Of a DNA stretch of 48,060 bases, positions 36,243 to 45,614 are shown in pieces. Numbering within the stretch: the first letter of the stretch is position 1; each line of letters starts with the position of its first letter. The notes beneath the pieces were generated by a model. It did not search any database. It saw nothing but the letters and a program-made list of their open reading frames with translations, and was not told the DNA's origin. Source of the stretch: an uncultured Paraglaciecola sp. (GTDB lineage Bacteria; Pseudomonadota; Gammaproteobacteria; Enterobacterales; Alteromonadaceae). The position numbers and the translations under genes were made by a program. Location: NCBI GenBank assembly GCA_947498355.1, contig CANMKA010000030.1, positions 1-48,060 on the forward strand, given 5' to 3'.

Positions 36243-37505
36243 TCAACTCTCAATATTTTTAAGGCCTAAGGCCTCTTTTAAAACCGCAAGACGTTGCACG
36301 TCTTGCTCTTTAGCAGCATTTTTTAACGCTTTGGTTGGGGCATGAATCAAGTTATTGGTTAACTTATTGGCCAATTCAACCAAGACTTGCTCTGGTGGCC
36401 GACCATCAGCCAACAAATTAAGCGCGCGAGTCACGAGTAGATCACGCTGGGCCTCACTTTTTTCACGAAACCCCAGCAACAAATCAATTGAAGATTGGCT
36501 TTGCTGCCACTGCACATATTGTTGCAACTGCTGCTCAATCATTTGATTTGCCAGCACCGCGGCATCTTGTCTCGACGCTAAGTTTTGCTCAACAATCTGT
36601 TGTAAATCATCTACTGTATATAAAAACGCATCATCTAATTCGCCCACTTCGGCTTCCACGTCTCTGGGCACCGCCAAATCAACAATAAACATAGGCTTGT
36701 ATTTACGCTCTTTTAACGCGCTTTGCACTAAGCCCTGACCAATAATAGGCAATTGGCTGGCAGTTGAGCTAATGACAATGTCTGCGTCTTTTAAATGGCT
36801 AGGAATCTGCGCTAAGGTCAGCACCTCGCCCCCCAAAGGTTCGGCAATGGCTTTAGCTTTGGCCAATGTACGGTTTGCCACGGTAATCGACTTCGCACCG
36901 TTTTCGCGTATATGCTTTGCCACTAGCTCTATAGTGTCGCCCGCACCAATTAGTAACACTCTACTTTTCGCCAAAGACGAAAATATATGTTTTGCGAGTT
37001 GCACCGCGGCATAGGCCACAGATACGGCATTTTCGCCAATTTCGGTTTCGTTTCGTACGCGTTTCGCCACCGAAAAAGTATGTTGAAACAAACGTTCAAA
37101 CTCTGTGCGTATTACCCCTGAATTTTTAGCATCGGTAAACGCCTGCTTAACCTGTCCAAGTATTTGCGGCTCACCCAACATCAAAGAATCTAGCCCACAT
37201 GCCACTCGCATAATGTGCCGAATGGCCTCATCGTGCTGATACAAATAACTATTGTGGCGTAATTCATTCTCGTCGGTATTATGGAACGCTGCTAACCAAG
37301 CGGGAATTTTCTCAACTTGGTTTTGGTCGAGGTGAGCATATATTTCTGTTCGATTGCACGTAGACACAATAACAGACTCGCGAGCACCCGTTATGCTCCC
37401 CAACGAAGCAAGGGCGTCGACTATAGCATCGGGTGAAAAAGCAATTTTTTCACGCAAAGATATAGGTGCAGTTTTGTGATTGATGCCAAAAGCAATGAGG
37501 GTCAT
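36243..37505 (-). CDS. hemA: Glutamyl-tRNA reductase
   Basis: 420 residues. Catalytic Cys50 in VIVSTCNRTEIYAHL, CGLDSLMLGEPQILGQVKQAF (as CGLDSLMLGEPQILGQ) and the NADPH site LLIGAGDTIELVA are intact. It makes glutamate-1-semialdehyde from glutamyl-tRNA, the first step of tetrapyrrole synthesis, with prfA next. Divergent from lolB. Confidence 0.97.
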   Translation of the reverse strand: MTLIAFGINHKTAPISLREKIAFSPDAIVDALASLGSITGARESVIVSTCNRTEIYAHLDQNQVEKIPAWLAAFHNTDENELRHNSYLYQHDEAIRHIMRVACGLDSLMLGEPQILGQVKQAFTDAKNSGVIRTEFERLFQHTFSVAKRVRNETEIGENAVSVAYAAVQLAKHIFSSLAKSRVLLIGAGDTIELVAKHIRENGAKSITVANRTLAKAKAIAEPLGGEVLTLAQIPSHLKDADIVISSTASQLPIIGQGLVQSALKERKYKPMFIVDLAVPRDVEAEVGELDDAFLYTVDDLQQIVEQNLASRQDAAVLANQMIEQQLQQYVQWQQSQSSIDLLLGFREKSEAQRDLLVTRALNLLADGRPPEQVLVELANKLTNNLIHAPTKALKNAAKEQDVQRLAVLKEALGLKNIES

Positions 37506-37679
37506 TTACGATAAATACGGTCTACAACTTAATCTGCGCGCATTGTACGCAAAAGGTAAAACTATTGAAAGGGCAGTACCTTTTGTGTTCCCATTAGCTT
37601 AAGCAATCTAATCGACCCAGAATCATTGAACTTATCACCCTCTTATTTAACGGCTTGTCATACTTTTAGCAGTAAAGGC

Positions 37680-38306
37680 ATGCTAGCTATTGTCACACTA
37701 AGCCACGGAATCTGGCGCAGTGTATGGTTGCTAGTATGGGTTGGATTAATGGCGGGTTGTGCTCATCAACCGTCAATATCCCCTACCCTGCCAGTCGATA
37801 GCCAAGTACACCAACAATCTTTAACCAGTTATAAAAATTGGACGATTCAAGGAAAAATCGGCTTTAAAAGTCCTGAAAAAAAACAAAGTGCCAGTTTACG
37901 TTGGCTTCAAACGCGTAAAAAATACCAATTAAATTTAACCTCTATTCTTGGCTCTTCGATTTTAAGCATGCAAGGAGACGAGCAAAACGTACTACTCAAA
38001 GTAGGCAAAGACACCTACCAAGATACAGATGCGAGCTTTTTGATTTGGCGTACCACTGGCTGGGAAATACCCGTAGAGCATTTTCCAACTTGGGTAAAAG
38101 GCGCTTATCGAAACCAAGATCACGTGGTGTTAAGTGACCAAGGCTGGGTCACCCAACTTAACCCTAGCTGCTCAAATTGCGAGCAATGGGAAATACACTA
38201 CAGCGCTTATCAATTTGTTGAAAAACGCTGGCTACCCCATAAAATCATCCTTAAAAACATCATAAATAACAGCCAATTACTGATTAAAGTGAACACATGG
38301 AACTGA
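37680..38306 (+). CDS. lolB: Outer-membrane lipoprotein LolB
   Basis: 208 residues from ATG 37680; a TTG at 37626 would add 18 residues. Neither start has a convincing ribosome binding site. The lipobox LMAGC has Cys27. The mature part (NWTIQGKIGFKSPEKKQSASLRW, as NWTIQGKIGFKSP and ASLRW) is the LolB beta sheet, which takes lipoproteins from LolA and inserts them in the outer membrane. It overlaps ispE by 10 bases. Confidence 0.93.
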   Translation: MLAIVTLSHGIWRSVWLLVWVGLMAGCAHQPSISPTLPVDSQVHQQSLTSYKNWTIQGKIGFKSPEKKQSASLRWLQTRKKYQLNLTSILGSSILSMQGDEQNVLLKVGKDTYQDTDASFLIWRTTGWEIPVEHFPTWVKGAYRNQDHVVLSDQGWVTQLNPSCSNCEQWEIHYSAYQFVEKRWLPHKIILKNIINNSQLLIKVNTWN

Positions 38307-39208
38307 CATCTCAAGCTCTTAATTGGTGGCCAAGCCCAGCCAAATTAAACTTATTTCTGCATATTAACGGGCGTTACGATAACGGTTATCATCAATTACA
38401 AAGCCTATTTCAATTAGTTGATTTTGGTGATCAACTAGCATTCCAACCCAACCAATCGGGCCACATTACCCTAGCCACAGACATGCCTGATGTGCCACCA
38501 GAAAATAATCTAATTATTCGCGCAAGCCTGTTGCTAAAAGAGTATGCTAAACAACATACCACAGCAGGCAAACAAAACCAGGTAGATACGTTGGGCTGTA
38601 CCATACACATAGATAAACGCTTACCCATGGGTGGGGGGATAGGCGGCGGTTCATCGAATGCCGCGACTTGTTTAGTTGCGCTAAATTTTTTATGGGAATT
38701 AGGCTTGTCTAGCGCAGAGTTACAAAAGATTGGCTTAACTTTAGGGGCTGATGTGCCCATTTTTGTAAACGGACACAGCGCATTTGCCGAAGGGGTGGGT
38801 GAGAAACTGCAAAACATAACCCTGCCCGAGCAACATTATTTGGTAGTATTCCCAGATTGCCATGTATCGACCGCACAAATATTCCAACATCCAGATTTAC
38901 CAAGAAACACCGCCAAAATCGCCATTAGCGATTACAATTTCGACAATACTAAAAATGATTGTCAACAATTGGTCTGTGATCTATACCCGAATGTTGCAAA
39001 CACATTACACTGGTTGATAGAATACGCGCCGTCGAGAATGACGGGTACCGGCGCATGTGTATTTGCGATGTTTGAGCAGCCAGAATATGCTATGCAAGTT
39101 CAGGCTAAGTTGCCACAAGGCACAAGCAGTTTTATCGCGCGAGGGATAAATACGTCGCCCCTACATACACATTTGCAATCGTTGCAATCCAAAAAGATTG
39201 CACGTTAA
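38297..39208 (+). CDS. ispE: 4-diphosphocytidyl-2-C-methyl-D-erythritol kinase
   Basis: 303 residues, GHMP kinase. The ATP loop LPMGGGIGGGSSNAA is intact, with WPSPAKLNLFLHI at the start and the final MTGTGACVFA. It phosphorylates the methylerythritol-pathway intermediate to make isoprenoids. It overlaps lolB and precedes a tRNA-Gln gene, the usual order. Confidence 0.97.
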   Translation: MELTSQALNWWPSPAKLNLFLHINGRYDNGYHQLQSLFQLVDFGDQLAFQPNQSGHITLATDMPDVPPENNLIIRASLLLKEYAKQHTTAGKQNQVDTLGCTIHIDKRLPMGGGIGGGSSNAATCLVALNFLWELGLSSAELQKIGLTLGADVPIFVNGHSAFAEGVGEKLQNITLPEQHYLVVFPDCHVSTAQIFQHPDLPRNTAKIAISDYNFDNTKNDCQQLVCDLYPNVANTLHWLIEYAPSRMTGTGACVFAMFEQPEYAMQVQAKLPQGTSSFIARGINTSPLHTHLQSLQSKKIAR

Positions 39209-39225
39209 TCAGACACAAGTTTAAT

Positions 39226-39300
39226 TGGGGTATAGCCAAGTGGTAAGGCAGCGGGTTTTGATCCCGCCATTCGTTGGTTCAAGTCCAGCTACCCCAGCCA
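39226..39300 (+). tRNA. tRNA-Gln (anticodon TTG)
   Basis: TGGGGTA (39226-39232) pairs with TACCCCA (39290-39296), then G and encoded CCA. The anticodon stem CGGGTTTTGATCCCG puts TTG in the loop, and GGTTCAAGTCC is the T arm. It lies between ispE and prs in the same direction and is probably cut from their transcript. Confidence 0.96.
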
Positions 39301-39333
39301 CCTCTTAACCTTTTCGCACCGAGGATTTTAATC

Positions 39334-40281
39334 GTGCCGGATATGAAGCTTTTCGCAGGAAATGCAGTACCTGAATTAGCACAAAAAGTTGCTGATCGAC
39401 TTTACACCAAACTAGGCCACATGAGCGTTGGCCGTTTTAGTGACGGGGAAATCAGTATAGAGGTTCACGAGAACGTTCGTGGTTCTGACGTATTTATTAT
39501 TCAATCAACCTGTGCCCCCACTAACGACAACCTAATGGAACTCATCGTTATGATTGATGCTTTCCGTCGCGCGTCTGCAGGCCGTATTACTGCGGTTATC
39601 CCTTATTTTGGCTATGCTCGCCAAGACAGACGTGTTCGTTCTGCCCGTGTACCTATTACCGCTAAAGTGGTTGCCGATTTCTTATCGAATGTTGGAGTTG
39701 ACCGTGTACTAACCATAGACTTACACGCAGAGCAAATTCAGGGTTTCTTCGATGTACCGGTCGATAATGCGTTTGGAACGCCTATCTTGCTAGACGACAT
39801 GCGTACACGTAACTTTGAAAACCCAGTGGTTGTCTCTCCAGACATTGGTGGTGTAGTACGCGCTCGTGCATTGGCCAAACTTATGAACGACACAGACCTA
39901 GCTATCATAGATAAACGTCGTCCAAAGGCAAACGTTGCCCAAGTTATGCATATTATTGGTGATGTAGAAGGCCGCGACTGTATTATTGTTGACGACATGA
40001 TTGACACAGGTGGCACCCTAGCCAAAGCAGCAGAAGCCTTAAAAGCGCACGGTGCCAAAAATGTTTACGCCTACGCAACCCACGCAATTTTTTCGGGCAA
40101 CGCTGCAAAAAATATCCGCGAGTCGGTTATCGATGAAATCATCATCACCGACAGTATCCCACTTGATCCAGAGATTCGTGCTATTCCGAAAGTTAAGCAA
40201 CTAACCCTGTCTAACATGTTAGCCGAAGCCATTAGACGAGTTAGCAACGAAGAGTCCATCTCTGCGATGTTTGAATACTAA
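39334..40281 (+). CDS. prs: Ribose-phosphate pyrophosphokinase
   Basis: 315 residues from GTG 39334 ([16 protein letters not shown]), with GAGG upstream. The longer frame begins inside the tRNA and is not real. The ATP/PRPP sites FGYARQDRR and [14 protein letters not shown] are intact. It makes PRPP for nucleotide, histidine and tryptophan synthesis. A strong terminator follows. Confidence 0.97.
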   Translation: MPDMKLFAGNAVPELAQKVADRLYTKLGHMSVGRFSDGEISIEVHENVRGSDVFIIQSTCAPTNDNLMELIVMIDAFRRASAGRITAVIPYFGYARQDRRVRSARVPITAKVVADFLSNVGVDRVLTIDLHAEQIQGFFDVPVDNAFGTPILLDDMRTRNFENPVVVSPDIGGVVRARALAKLMNDTDLAIIDKRRPKANVAQVMHIIGDVEGRDCIIVDDMIDTGGTLAKAAEALKAHGAKNVYAYATHAIFSGNAAKNIRESVIDEIIITDSIPLDPEIRAIPKVKQLTLSNMLAEAIRRVSNEESISAMFEY

Positions 40282-40305
40282 ATTCAAAAGCACTCAGCAG
40301 ATATA

Positions 40306-40332
40306 AAAAAGGCGATGTAAAATCGCCTTTTT
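40306..40332 (+). terminator. Terminator after prs
   Basis: AAAAAGGCGAT pairs with ATCGCCTTTTT (11 bp) around GTAAA, with continuing T bases. Confidence 0.9.
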
Positions 40333-40495
40333 TATATCTAAAGATTGTGTCCTTGCACGCCTAGTGTTAATATTCGCCGCCCTTTTTTGAGGGCTATTTA
40401 CAAGGTTTGTCATGTATGTGGCTTAACCTTGAAATATTTACGTAGATTTTGGTCGCAAAAATCTACACTCATTTACTTATTTTGGAGTTATTTCA

Positions 40496-41122
40496 ATGTC
40501 TGAAGGAATTTTCACATTAGACGCAGAAGTCCGTACTGATTTAGGGAAAGGTGCGAGCCGCCGCCTACGTCACGCTGGTAAAGTCCCTGCTGTCTTATAC
40601 GGAGCGGATAAAGAAGCCGTTTCTTTAACTTTGTCTCACAACAAGGTTTTTCAAGCTCAAGCGTTTGAAGCGTTTTACTCTCATGTTTTAACATTAAACA
40701 TTGCGGGTGAGTCAGTTGAAGTGTTAGTAAAAGACATGCAACGTCATGCTTTTAAACCTCTTGTTATGCACCTTGATTTCTTACGTATCGATGCATCTAA
40801 AGCGGTTCACACTAATGTTCCATTACATTACATCAACGAAGCCACTGCTGATTCAATCAAGATCCAAGGCGGTCACGCTGAGCATCACTTGAACGAAGTA
40901 GAAATTAGCTGCTTACCAGGTAAACTTCCTGAGTTTATCGAAGTTGACCTTACTCCAGTTGAGCTAGGCCAGACACTTCACTTGTCTGATCTAGTATTGC
41001 CTGAAGGCGTTTCACTTCCTGAATTAGCTAAAGGCGAAGGCCATGACCTAGCGGTAGTTACAGTTAAAGCTGCTAAAGGTCCTCAAGCTGAATCAGACGA
41101 AGAAGAAGCAACAGAAGAATAA
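40496..41122 (+). CDS. rplY: 50S ribosomal protein L25 (general stress protein Ctc type)
   Basis: 208 residues, the long Ctc-type form: L25 domain (residues 1-95, [20 protein letters not shown]) plus the beta C-terminal domain ([16 protein letters not shown]). It binds 5S rRNA. The acidic tail ends [10 protein letters not shown]. Six bases separate it from pth. Confidence 0.96.
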   Translation: MSEGIFTLDAEVRTDLGKGASRRLRHAGKVPAVLYGADKEAVSLTLSHNKVFQAQAFEAFYSHVLTLNIAGESVEVLVKDMQRHAFKPLVMHLDFLRIDASKAVHTNVPLHYINEATADSIKIQGGHAEHHLNEVEISCLPGKLPEFIEVDLTPVELGQTLHLSDLVLPEGVSLPELAKGEGHDLAVVTVKAAKGPQAESDEEEATEE

Positions 41123-41128
41123 GTTGCT

Positions 41129-41725
41129 TTGACTGAATCTGCTAACAGTATTCAGTTGATCGTGGGCCTGGGTAATCCAGGCCCCGAATACCAGCATACT
41201 CGTCATAATGCTGGTTGGTGGTTAGTCGAATCTCTCGCTAAAACCTATAACTGCCAATTAAAACTCGAAAACAAATTTTTTGGTTACACCGGTCGCATCT
41301 CAATAGATGGTCACGATGTACGCCTACTCATTCCTACTACCTTCATGAACAAAAGCGGCCAAGCCGTCGCAGCTATGGCAAAGTTCTATCAGATCCCGTT
41401 AGCCAATATACTCGTTGCATTTGACGAGCTAGATCTTCCCCCTGGCGTAGCCAAATTCAAGCAAGGCGGTAGCTCTAGTCAAAATGGTATCCGCGATATA
41501 GTGAGTCGAATGAGTAACAACAAAGATTTCTTGCGCTTGCGCATAGGCATAGGCCATCCAGGTGATAAAAACCGTGTAACTGGCCATGTTTTAGGCAAAG
41601 CGCCACGTCAAGAGCAAGAACAAATCGAAGCCGCTATTGACGAAGCCAGCCGTTGTATCGACATTTTATTTAAACAAGATATCAAAGCGGCAATGAATCG
41701 ATTACACAGTTTCAAAGCAAGTTAA
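41129..41725 (+). CDS. pth: Peptidyl-tRNA hydrolase
   Basis: 198 residues, TTG start. [21 protein letters not shown] carries the catalytic His (HTRHNAG); DELDLPPG with the acid and [10 protein letters not shown] are intact. It rescues stalled peptidyl-tRNAs. Coupled to rplY upstream. Confidence 0.96.
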   Translation: MTESANSIQLIVGLGNPGPEYQHTRHNAGWWLVESLAKTYNCQLKLENKFFGYTGRISIDGHDVRLLIPTTFMNKSGQAVAAMAKFYQIPLANILVAFDELDLPPGVAKFKQGGSSSQNGIRDIVSRMSNNKDFLRLRIGIGHPGDKNRVTGHVLGKAPRQEQEQIEAAIDEASRCIDILFKQDIKAAMNRLHSFKAS

Positions 41726-41791
41726 GCAAATAGCATATCTCAATATACGCGCAACCTAGCGTTATATTTTACTTATAAAGAGGAATACAAA

Positions 41792-42883
41792 ATGGGCTTT
41801 AAATGCGGCATAGTCGGCCTACCCAATGTCGGTAAATCTACACTTTTTAATGCACTTACCAAAGCAGGTATAGAAGCAGCCAACTTTCCATTTTGTACCA
41901 TAGAGCCTAATACAGGTGTGGTACCCGTTCCTGACCTACGCTTAGACAAACTTGCCGAAATCGTCAACCCTAAACGCATTATTCCCACCTCTATGGAGTT
42001 TGTGGATATTGCAGGTTTAGTTGAAGGCGCGTCAAAAGGCGAAGGCTTAGGCAATAAATTCTTAGCAAACATCCGCGAGACAGACGCAATCGGTCATGTT
42101 GTGCGTTGTTTCGACAACGAAAATATAGTGCATGTGGCAGGTAAAGTTAGCCCTCAAGACGACATTGACATTATTAATACCGAGCTTGCTCTAGCCGACT
42201 TAGATACCACAGAAAAAGCCTTAATTCGCGTAGCCAAACGCGCAAAAGGCGGTGATGCAGATGCTAAAGCCGAATTAAAAGTCTTAGAAAAAATCAAACC
42301 TCACCTCGATGAAGGTGAATTATTGCGTTCATTAGAACTCACTGCCGATGAACTTAAAGTCATCAGCTACATGAACTACTTAACGCTTAAGCCAACTATG
42401 TACATTGCCAACGTTAACGACGACGGCTTTGAGAACAACCCCTACCTAGATCAAGTGCGCGCCATTGCCGAAAGCGAAGGAGCGGTTGTAGTTGCAGTAT
42501 GCGCCGAAATCGAAGCAGAAATTGGCGAACTAGACGAAGAAGAAAAAGCTGAATTTATGGCCGACATGGGCTTAGAAGAGCCAGGATTAAACCGCGTTAT
42601 CCGCTCTGGGTACGAATTACTAAACCTAAAAACCTACTTCACAGCAGGTGTCCAAGAAGTGCGTGCATGGACCTTTCCAGAAGGCTCAACAGCCCCTCAA
42701 ACCGCAGGTATTATCCATACCGACTTTGAAAAAGGCTTTATTCGCGCAGAAATTATCGGTTACGACAACTTCGTTGAATTTAATGGCGAACAAGGTGCGA
42801 AAGACGCTGGAAAATGGCGTCTCGAAGGAAAAGACTACATAGTAAAAGACGGAGACGTAATCCACTTTAGATTTAACGTCTAA
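41792..42883 (+). CDS. ychF: Redox-responsive ATPase YchF (Obg family)
   Basis: 363 residues. [15 protein letters not shown] is the P-loop and the C-terminal TGS domain ([29 protein letters not shown], as [12 protein letters not shown] and [12 protein letters not shown]) is intact. YchF prefers ATP over GTP and influences translation and oxidative stress response. Strong AGAGGAAT ribosome binding site. It ends the core operon. Confidence 0.97.
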   Translation: MGFKCGIVGLPNVGKSTLFNALTKAGIEAANFPFCTIEPNTGVVPVPDLRLDKLAEIVNPKRIIPTSMEFVDIAGLVEGASKGEGLGNKFLANIRETDAIGHVVRCFDNENIVHVAGKVSPQDDIDIINTELALADLDTTEKALIRVAKRAKGGDADAKAELKVLEKIKPHLDEGELLRSLELTADELKVISYMNYLTLKPTMYIANVNDDGFENNPYLDQVRAIAESEGAVVVAVCAEIEAEIGELDEEEKAEFMADMGLEEPGLNRVIRSGYELLNLKTYFTAGVQEVRAWTFPEGSTAPQTAGIIHTDFEKGFIRAEIIGYDNFVEFNGEQGAKDAGKWRLEGKDYIVKDGDVIHFRFNV

Positions 42884-42905
42884 TTATTACCCCCCTCTTT
42901 ATCTA

Positions 42906-42936
42906 AGCTGTCCAAGAAATTGGACAGCTTTTTTTC
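42906..42936 (+). terminator. Terminator after ychF
   Basis: AGCTGTCCAA pairs with TTGGACAGCT around a GAAA tetraloop, then eight T bases. A near-ideal terminator that marks the boundary between core genome and the right accessory region. Confidence 0.95.
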
Positions 42937-43057
42937 TGCACAACGGTTTTAGACTCTTTTCTTAAAGTATTTTGCTCATATTCTACTGGCGACGGATTGC
43001 AGCAGGTAAATCCAGAAAAATAGCCACTATCGCGTGTATTATAAAGATGCTGGTTAT

Positions 43058-43143
43058 TCTTAACTCGATGCTCAGAGATGGGGTAATGTGGGAAGCGCCA
43101 AAGTCGATAAATTAACTATTGACGCCATAGTCTTTTGTTAGGT
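43058..43143 (-). other. Possible degenerate attC site after yoeB
   Basis: On the minus strand, ACCTAAC (43137-43143) followed by AAAAGAC is a good attC R'' start just after yoeB. The other end is weak: GTTAAGA at 43058-43064 breaks the consensus in its last base, and no long central palindrome is visible. It may be half a site. Confidence 0.3.
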
Positions 43144-43146
43144 TTC

Positions 43147-43410
43147 TTACTCATAATGTGTCCACATCCTCAAAACCTTTATGGTCTGAATATCCTCTAA
43201 AACTTGATAAACCAGACGATGTTGGATGTTGATGCGCCTAAAGTAAGCTCCGTTTAGGTCACCAACTAATTTTTCGTAAGGAGGAGGTATTTGATAAGGA
43301 CTTTCGCTAATGATTTGAATAAGAGATTTCGCTTTGGACTTCAGATTACCGCTTGCAAGCTTCCTGGCATCTTTCTGTGCCTGCTTGGTGTAAACAACTT
43401 TCCATGTCAC
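43147..43410 (-). CDS. yoeB: YoeB-family mRNA interferase toxin
   Basis: 87 residues. The RelE-fold active-site residues are present: Glu46, Arg65 and the C-terminal His85-Tyr86 (WTHYE). YoeB cleaves mRNA in the ribosome A site. Its start overlaps the yefM stop by 4 bases. Confidence 0.93.
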   Translation of the reverse strand: MTWKVVYTKQAQKDARKLASGNLKSKAKSLIQIISESPYQIPPPYEKLVGDLNGAYFRRINIQHRLVYQVLEDIQTIKVLRMWTHYE

Positions 43411-43649
43411 CAGTCCAATTCCTCCGAACAGTCAGATATATCTGCTTCCATTCCCTCTTTTATAGATTCTCGCACCCCAGGTATAGACAGCAGATAAAGA
43501 GTTTCTTGGATTGAGTTCCAATCGCTTTCTGAAACGAGTATAGCGTTGTTTCTTTTACTGGTTATTAAAACTGGTTCATGTGATTCAGCTGTTTCATCAA
43601 TCACTCTGTACAAGTTAGCTCCAGCTTCTGTGGCTGATAAAGTAGGCAT
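43407..43649 (-). CDS. yefM: YefM-family antitoxin
   Basis: 80 residues, Phd/YefM fold (LSATEAGANLYRVIDETAE then PVLITSKRNNAILVSESDW). The acidic C-terminus wraps the YoeB toxin. The ribosome binding site GAGGAAT is strong. It binds DNA and represses the pair; a GTAC-containing inverted repeat lies 27 bases upstream. Confidence 0.93.
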   Translation of the reverse strand: MPTLSATEAGANLYRVIDETAESHEPVLITSKRNNAILVSESDWNSIQETLYLLSIPGVRESIKEGMEADISDCSEELDW

Positions 43650-43675
43650 AAAAATTCCTCCGCATCGCTCCCAGC

Positions 43676-43691
43676 GTACGTTAAAGCGTAC
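43676..43691 (-). promoter_or_regulatory. Likely YefM-YoeB operator
   Basis: GTACG (43676-43680) and CGTAC (43687-43691) form an inverted repeat in the yefM leader. YefM operators in E. coli have TGTACA-centred palindromes, so a GTAC core is suggestive; the match is short. Confidence 0.4.
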
Positions 43692-43778
43692 TCTTTATCA
43701 AAAGAAACTAACACCCGCTTAAGCGGTAAAAATCGCTCTTAATTTTTATCCACTTCAAGCTCTCTTTTTAGAGTAAAG

Positions 43779-44189
43779 CTACTCCGTACCTAGTTTTTTT
43801 AAAGGTACATGTATAGGGGCTTTTGGTGTAAATGCTACCAGAACACTTGTTTTTACAGAATTAGCCAACAGAGTACAAAATGCAAAAGCTTGATTGTGAA
43901 CACATTCTATTTCTGTGTTTTCAGGTAGTTTATTATGAAAGAACTCGATCACCTGATCTGAATGTGATTTTGAAAGGATACAATTTATTTCACATGTAAC
44001 ATCTTCCCAGTTTCCGTTTTCTTTCTGATCTTCCACGCGCCACCTCCCTTTTTCACTTACAACACGAAAGACTTTATTTGTCACATGGCCATCAACATGG
44101 ACGACTGCAAACTGACCCGCTTCTAAAACATCTTGGCTTATAGCTAAATTTGAAAAAATCAGTAATACCAAAGTTAAAATTTTACGCAT
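43779..44189 (-). CDS. Exported protein of unknown function (cassette gene)
   Basis: 136 residues, with a signal peptide (MRKILTLVLLIFSNLAISQD). Four cysteines (CEINCI, IECVHNQAFAFC) suggest disulfides in the periplasm. No family recognised. It starts 13 bases after the attC-like site at 44202-44319, with AAAGGGAA as ribosome binding site, the close spacing typical of a cassette gene. Confidence 0.65.
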   Translation of the reverse strand: MRKILTLVLLIFSNLAISQDVLEAGQFAVVHVDGHVTNKVFRVVSEKGRWRVEDQKENGNWEDVTCEINCILSKSHSDQVIEFFHNKLPENTEIECVHNQAFAFCTLLANSVKTSVLVAFTPKAPIHVPLKKLGTE

Positions 44190-44201
44190 AAGTTCCCTTT
44201 A

Positions 44202-44319
44202 CCCTAACGCCAGCCTAAGCGGAAATTAACAATGGGTTGAGCCAATTGAGCGCCAGCGACAATAACCCATTGTTAATTGTCCGAGCGAGTTTACGAGCGC
44301 ATTCAGGCTTTTGTTATGC
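44202..44319 (-). repeat. attC-like recombination site
   Basis: On the minus strand it begins GCATAAC (R'', 44313-44319) and ends GTTAGGG (R', 44202-44208; the consensus is GTTRRRY). Between them, AGCCT/AGGCT (44305-44309 against 44212-44216) act as L''/L', and a perfect 15-bp inverted repeat (44224-44238 with 44264-44278) forms the stem. Size, 118 bases, is typical of attC. Confidence 0.8.
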
Positions 44320-44440
44320 AATTAGCCTAAAACTAATATTAGTTCTTTTTACTTCAAATAATCAGCAGTAATGAGACTATTGTTACTCAACTAAATATAG
44401 ATGACTTTTTAACATCACGTTTTTAGACTTTATGATTTTT

Positions 44441-45466
44441 TTAGCTAAAACCGTTCCTATAAATAAAGCTAAATATATGCTGAAGTATTTGTTTTTGTAT
44501 TGCCTTTCGATCGACACCGTCTCTATCCTTACACAAAAATACGCCTTTTATTTCTCTGTCTGAGTCGCATTTATCAATATATACGAAATGACCAGCCCCT
44601 TGTTCAATGCCTACTAAATTCGCGCCTTGAATATGGTTTGCGTAATATTTGGAGTGCGTGCTGTAAGGCAGAAAGTCATTTTCTAAAGAGCCAATAACTA
44701 AAGCAGGAACCTTTATACTTTCTAGGCTCTGTTCACTAACCGCATGGCCTAAAGCCGGATCTAAAGCAATAACAGCTGCAACTCTCTCGTCTCGCATTTT
44801 CTTTTGTAACAAACCAATTTTCGTTAGCATTTCTTCAGTCATTGGTTTGCGCTTACTTTGCTGACCATAGTTGCAGCCTTTATCATCCTTTGCCTTTTTT
44901 GACGCGCAATAGGCTTCCGACTTACCCGCTTCTAAATTAGCGCCTGCCATTGCTAAAGACGTAAACCCACCTGACGAATGACCAAGCATTATTACGTTGT
45001 CAGTTTTAAGTGAGGTGTTAAACAGCCCCTCTTTAGATAAACTATCGATCGCAAAGCTTACATCTTGTGGGCGTTGCCAGAAGCGCATGGCCGAACTGGG
45101 ATCTATATTCTCAGCCCCATAAACCCAGGACTCACCAAAATGGGCTACCCCTGCAACAACCCATCCTTGCGAAGCTAATGCATAGCCCAGCCAGTTCATT
45201 TCGCGGGGAGAGCCAAAGGCTCCATGCGAGATAACCGCAATTCGGTGATTGTTTTGCTTCGGTGATAAGCAAATAGTAGCTTCACAAGGTTCTGCGCTAC
45301 CTTGATACCAAAACTTGATTTTAGTTGGTCGATTCACGGTTTGATTTACGAAGTCGACTTCTTTGGTCTTCAGTTCTATTGCATCGCTAGTGATGGCCTG
45401 AGCACTGCTTAAATAAGTAAGCAACACAAGACCAATACAGAAAAGTTTAATTATATTTAGGTTCAT
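44441..45466 (-). CDS. Exported alpha/beta hydrolase
   Basis: 341 residues from ATG 45466; a longer frame to 45520 starts before the signal peptide (MNLNIIKLFCIGLVLLTYLSSAQA). The nucleophile elbow is GHSSGG (VIMLGHSSGGFTSLAMAG), with HGAFGSPREM as oxyanion region and GAGHFVYID as the His region. Similar to dienelactone-hydrolase/PAF-acetylhydrolase-like lipases; substrate unknown. Together with the AraC gene upstream it lies between the two clear attC sites. Confidence 0.82.
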   Translation of the reverse strand: MNLNIIKLFCIGLVLLTYLSSAQAITSDAIELKTKEVDFVNQTVNRPTKIKFWYQGSAEPCEATICLSPKQNNHRIAVISHGAFGSPREMNWLGYALASQGWVVAGVAHFGESWVYGAENIDPSSAMRFWQRPQDVSFAIDSLSKEGLFNTSLKTDNVIMLGHSSGGFTSLAMAGANLEAGKSEAYCASKKAKDDKGCNYGQQSKRKPMTEEMLTKIGLLQKKMRDERVAAVIALDPALGHAVSEQSLESIKVPALVIGSLENDFLPYSTHSKYYANHIQGANLVGIEQGAGHFVYIDKCDSDREIKGVFLCKDRDGVDRKAIQKQILQHIFSFIYRNGFS

Positions 45467-45614
45467 AGTTCTCTCTACATATTTTTTCTTGAACATTCTA
45501 TACCGCAAATATACATACATTATTTAGCTGCGCTGTGCAGAAAGTGCGTTTTGCCAAAAGAATATCGCTTCATGCACAATGTTAAGCTTTGTATCCTGCC
45601 AAACCCGTCGGCTA

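Noticed and set aside
39274..39333. N-terminal extension of prs into the tRNA gene
   Set aside because: It overlaps the tRNA-Gln; GTG 39334 has a ribosome binding site and matches the family start.
45467..45614. An attC site between the AraC and hydrolase genes
   Set aside because: GCTTAAC occurs on the minus strand but there is no matching R' or central palindrome.
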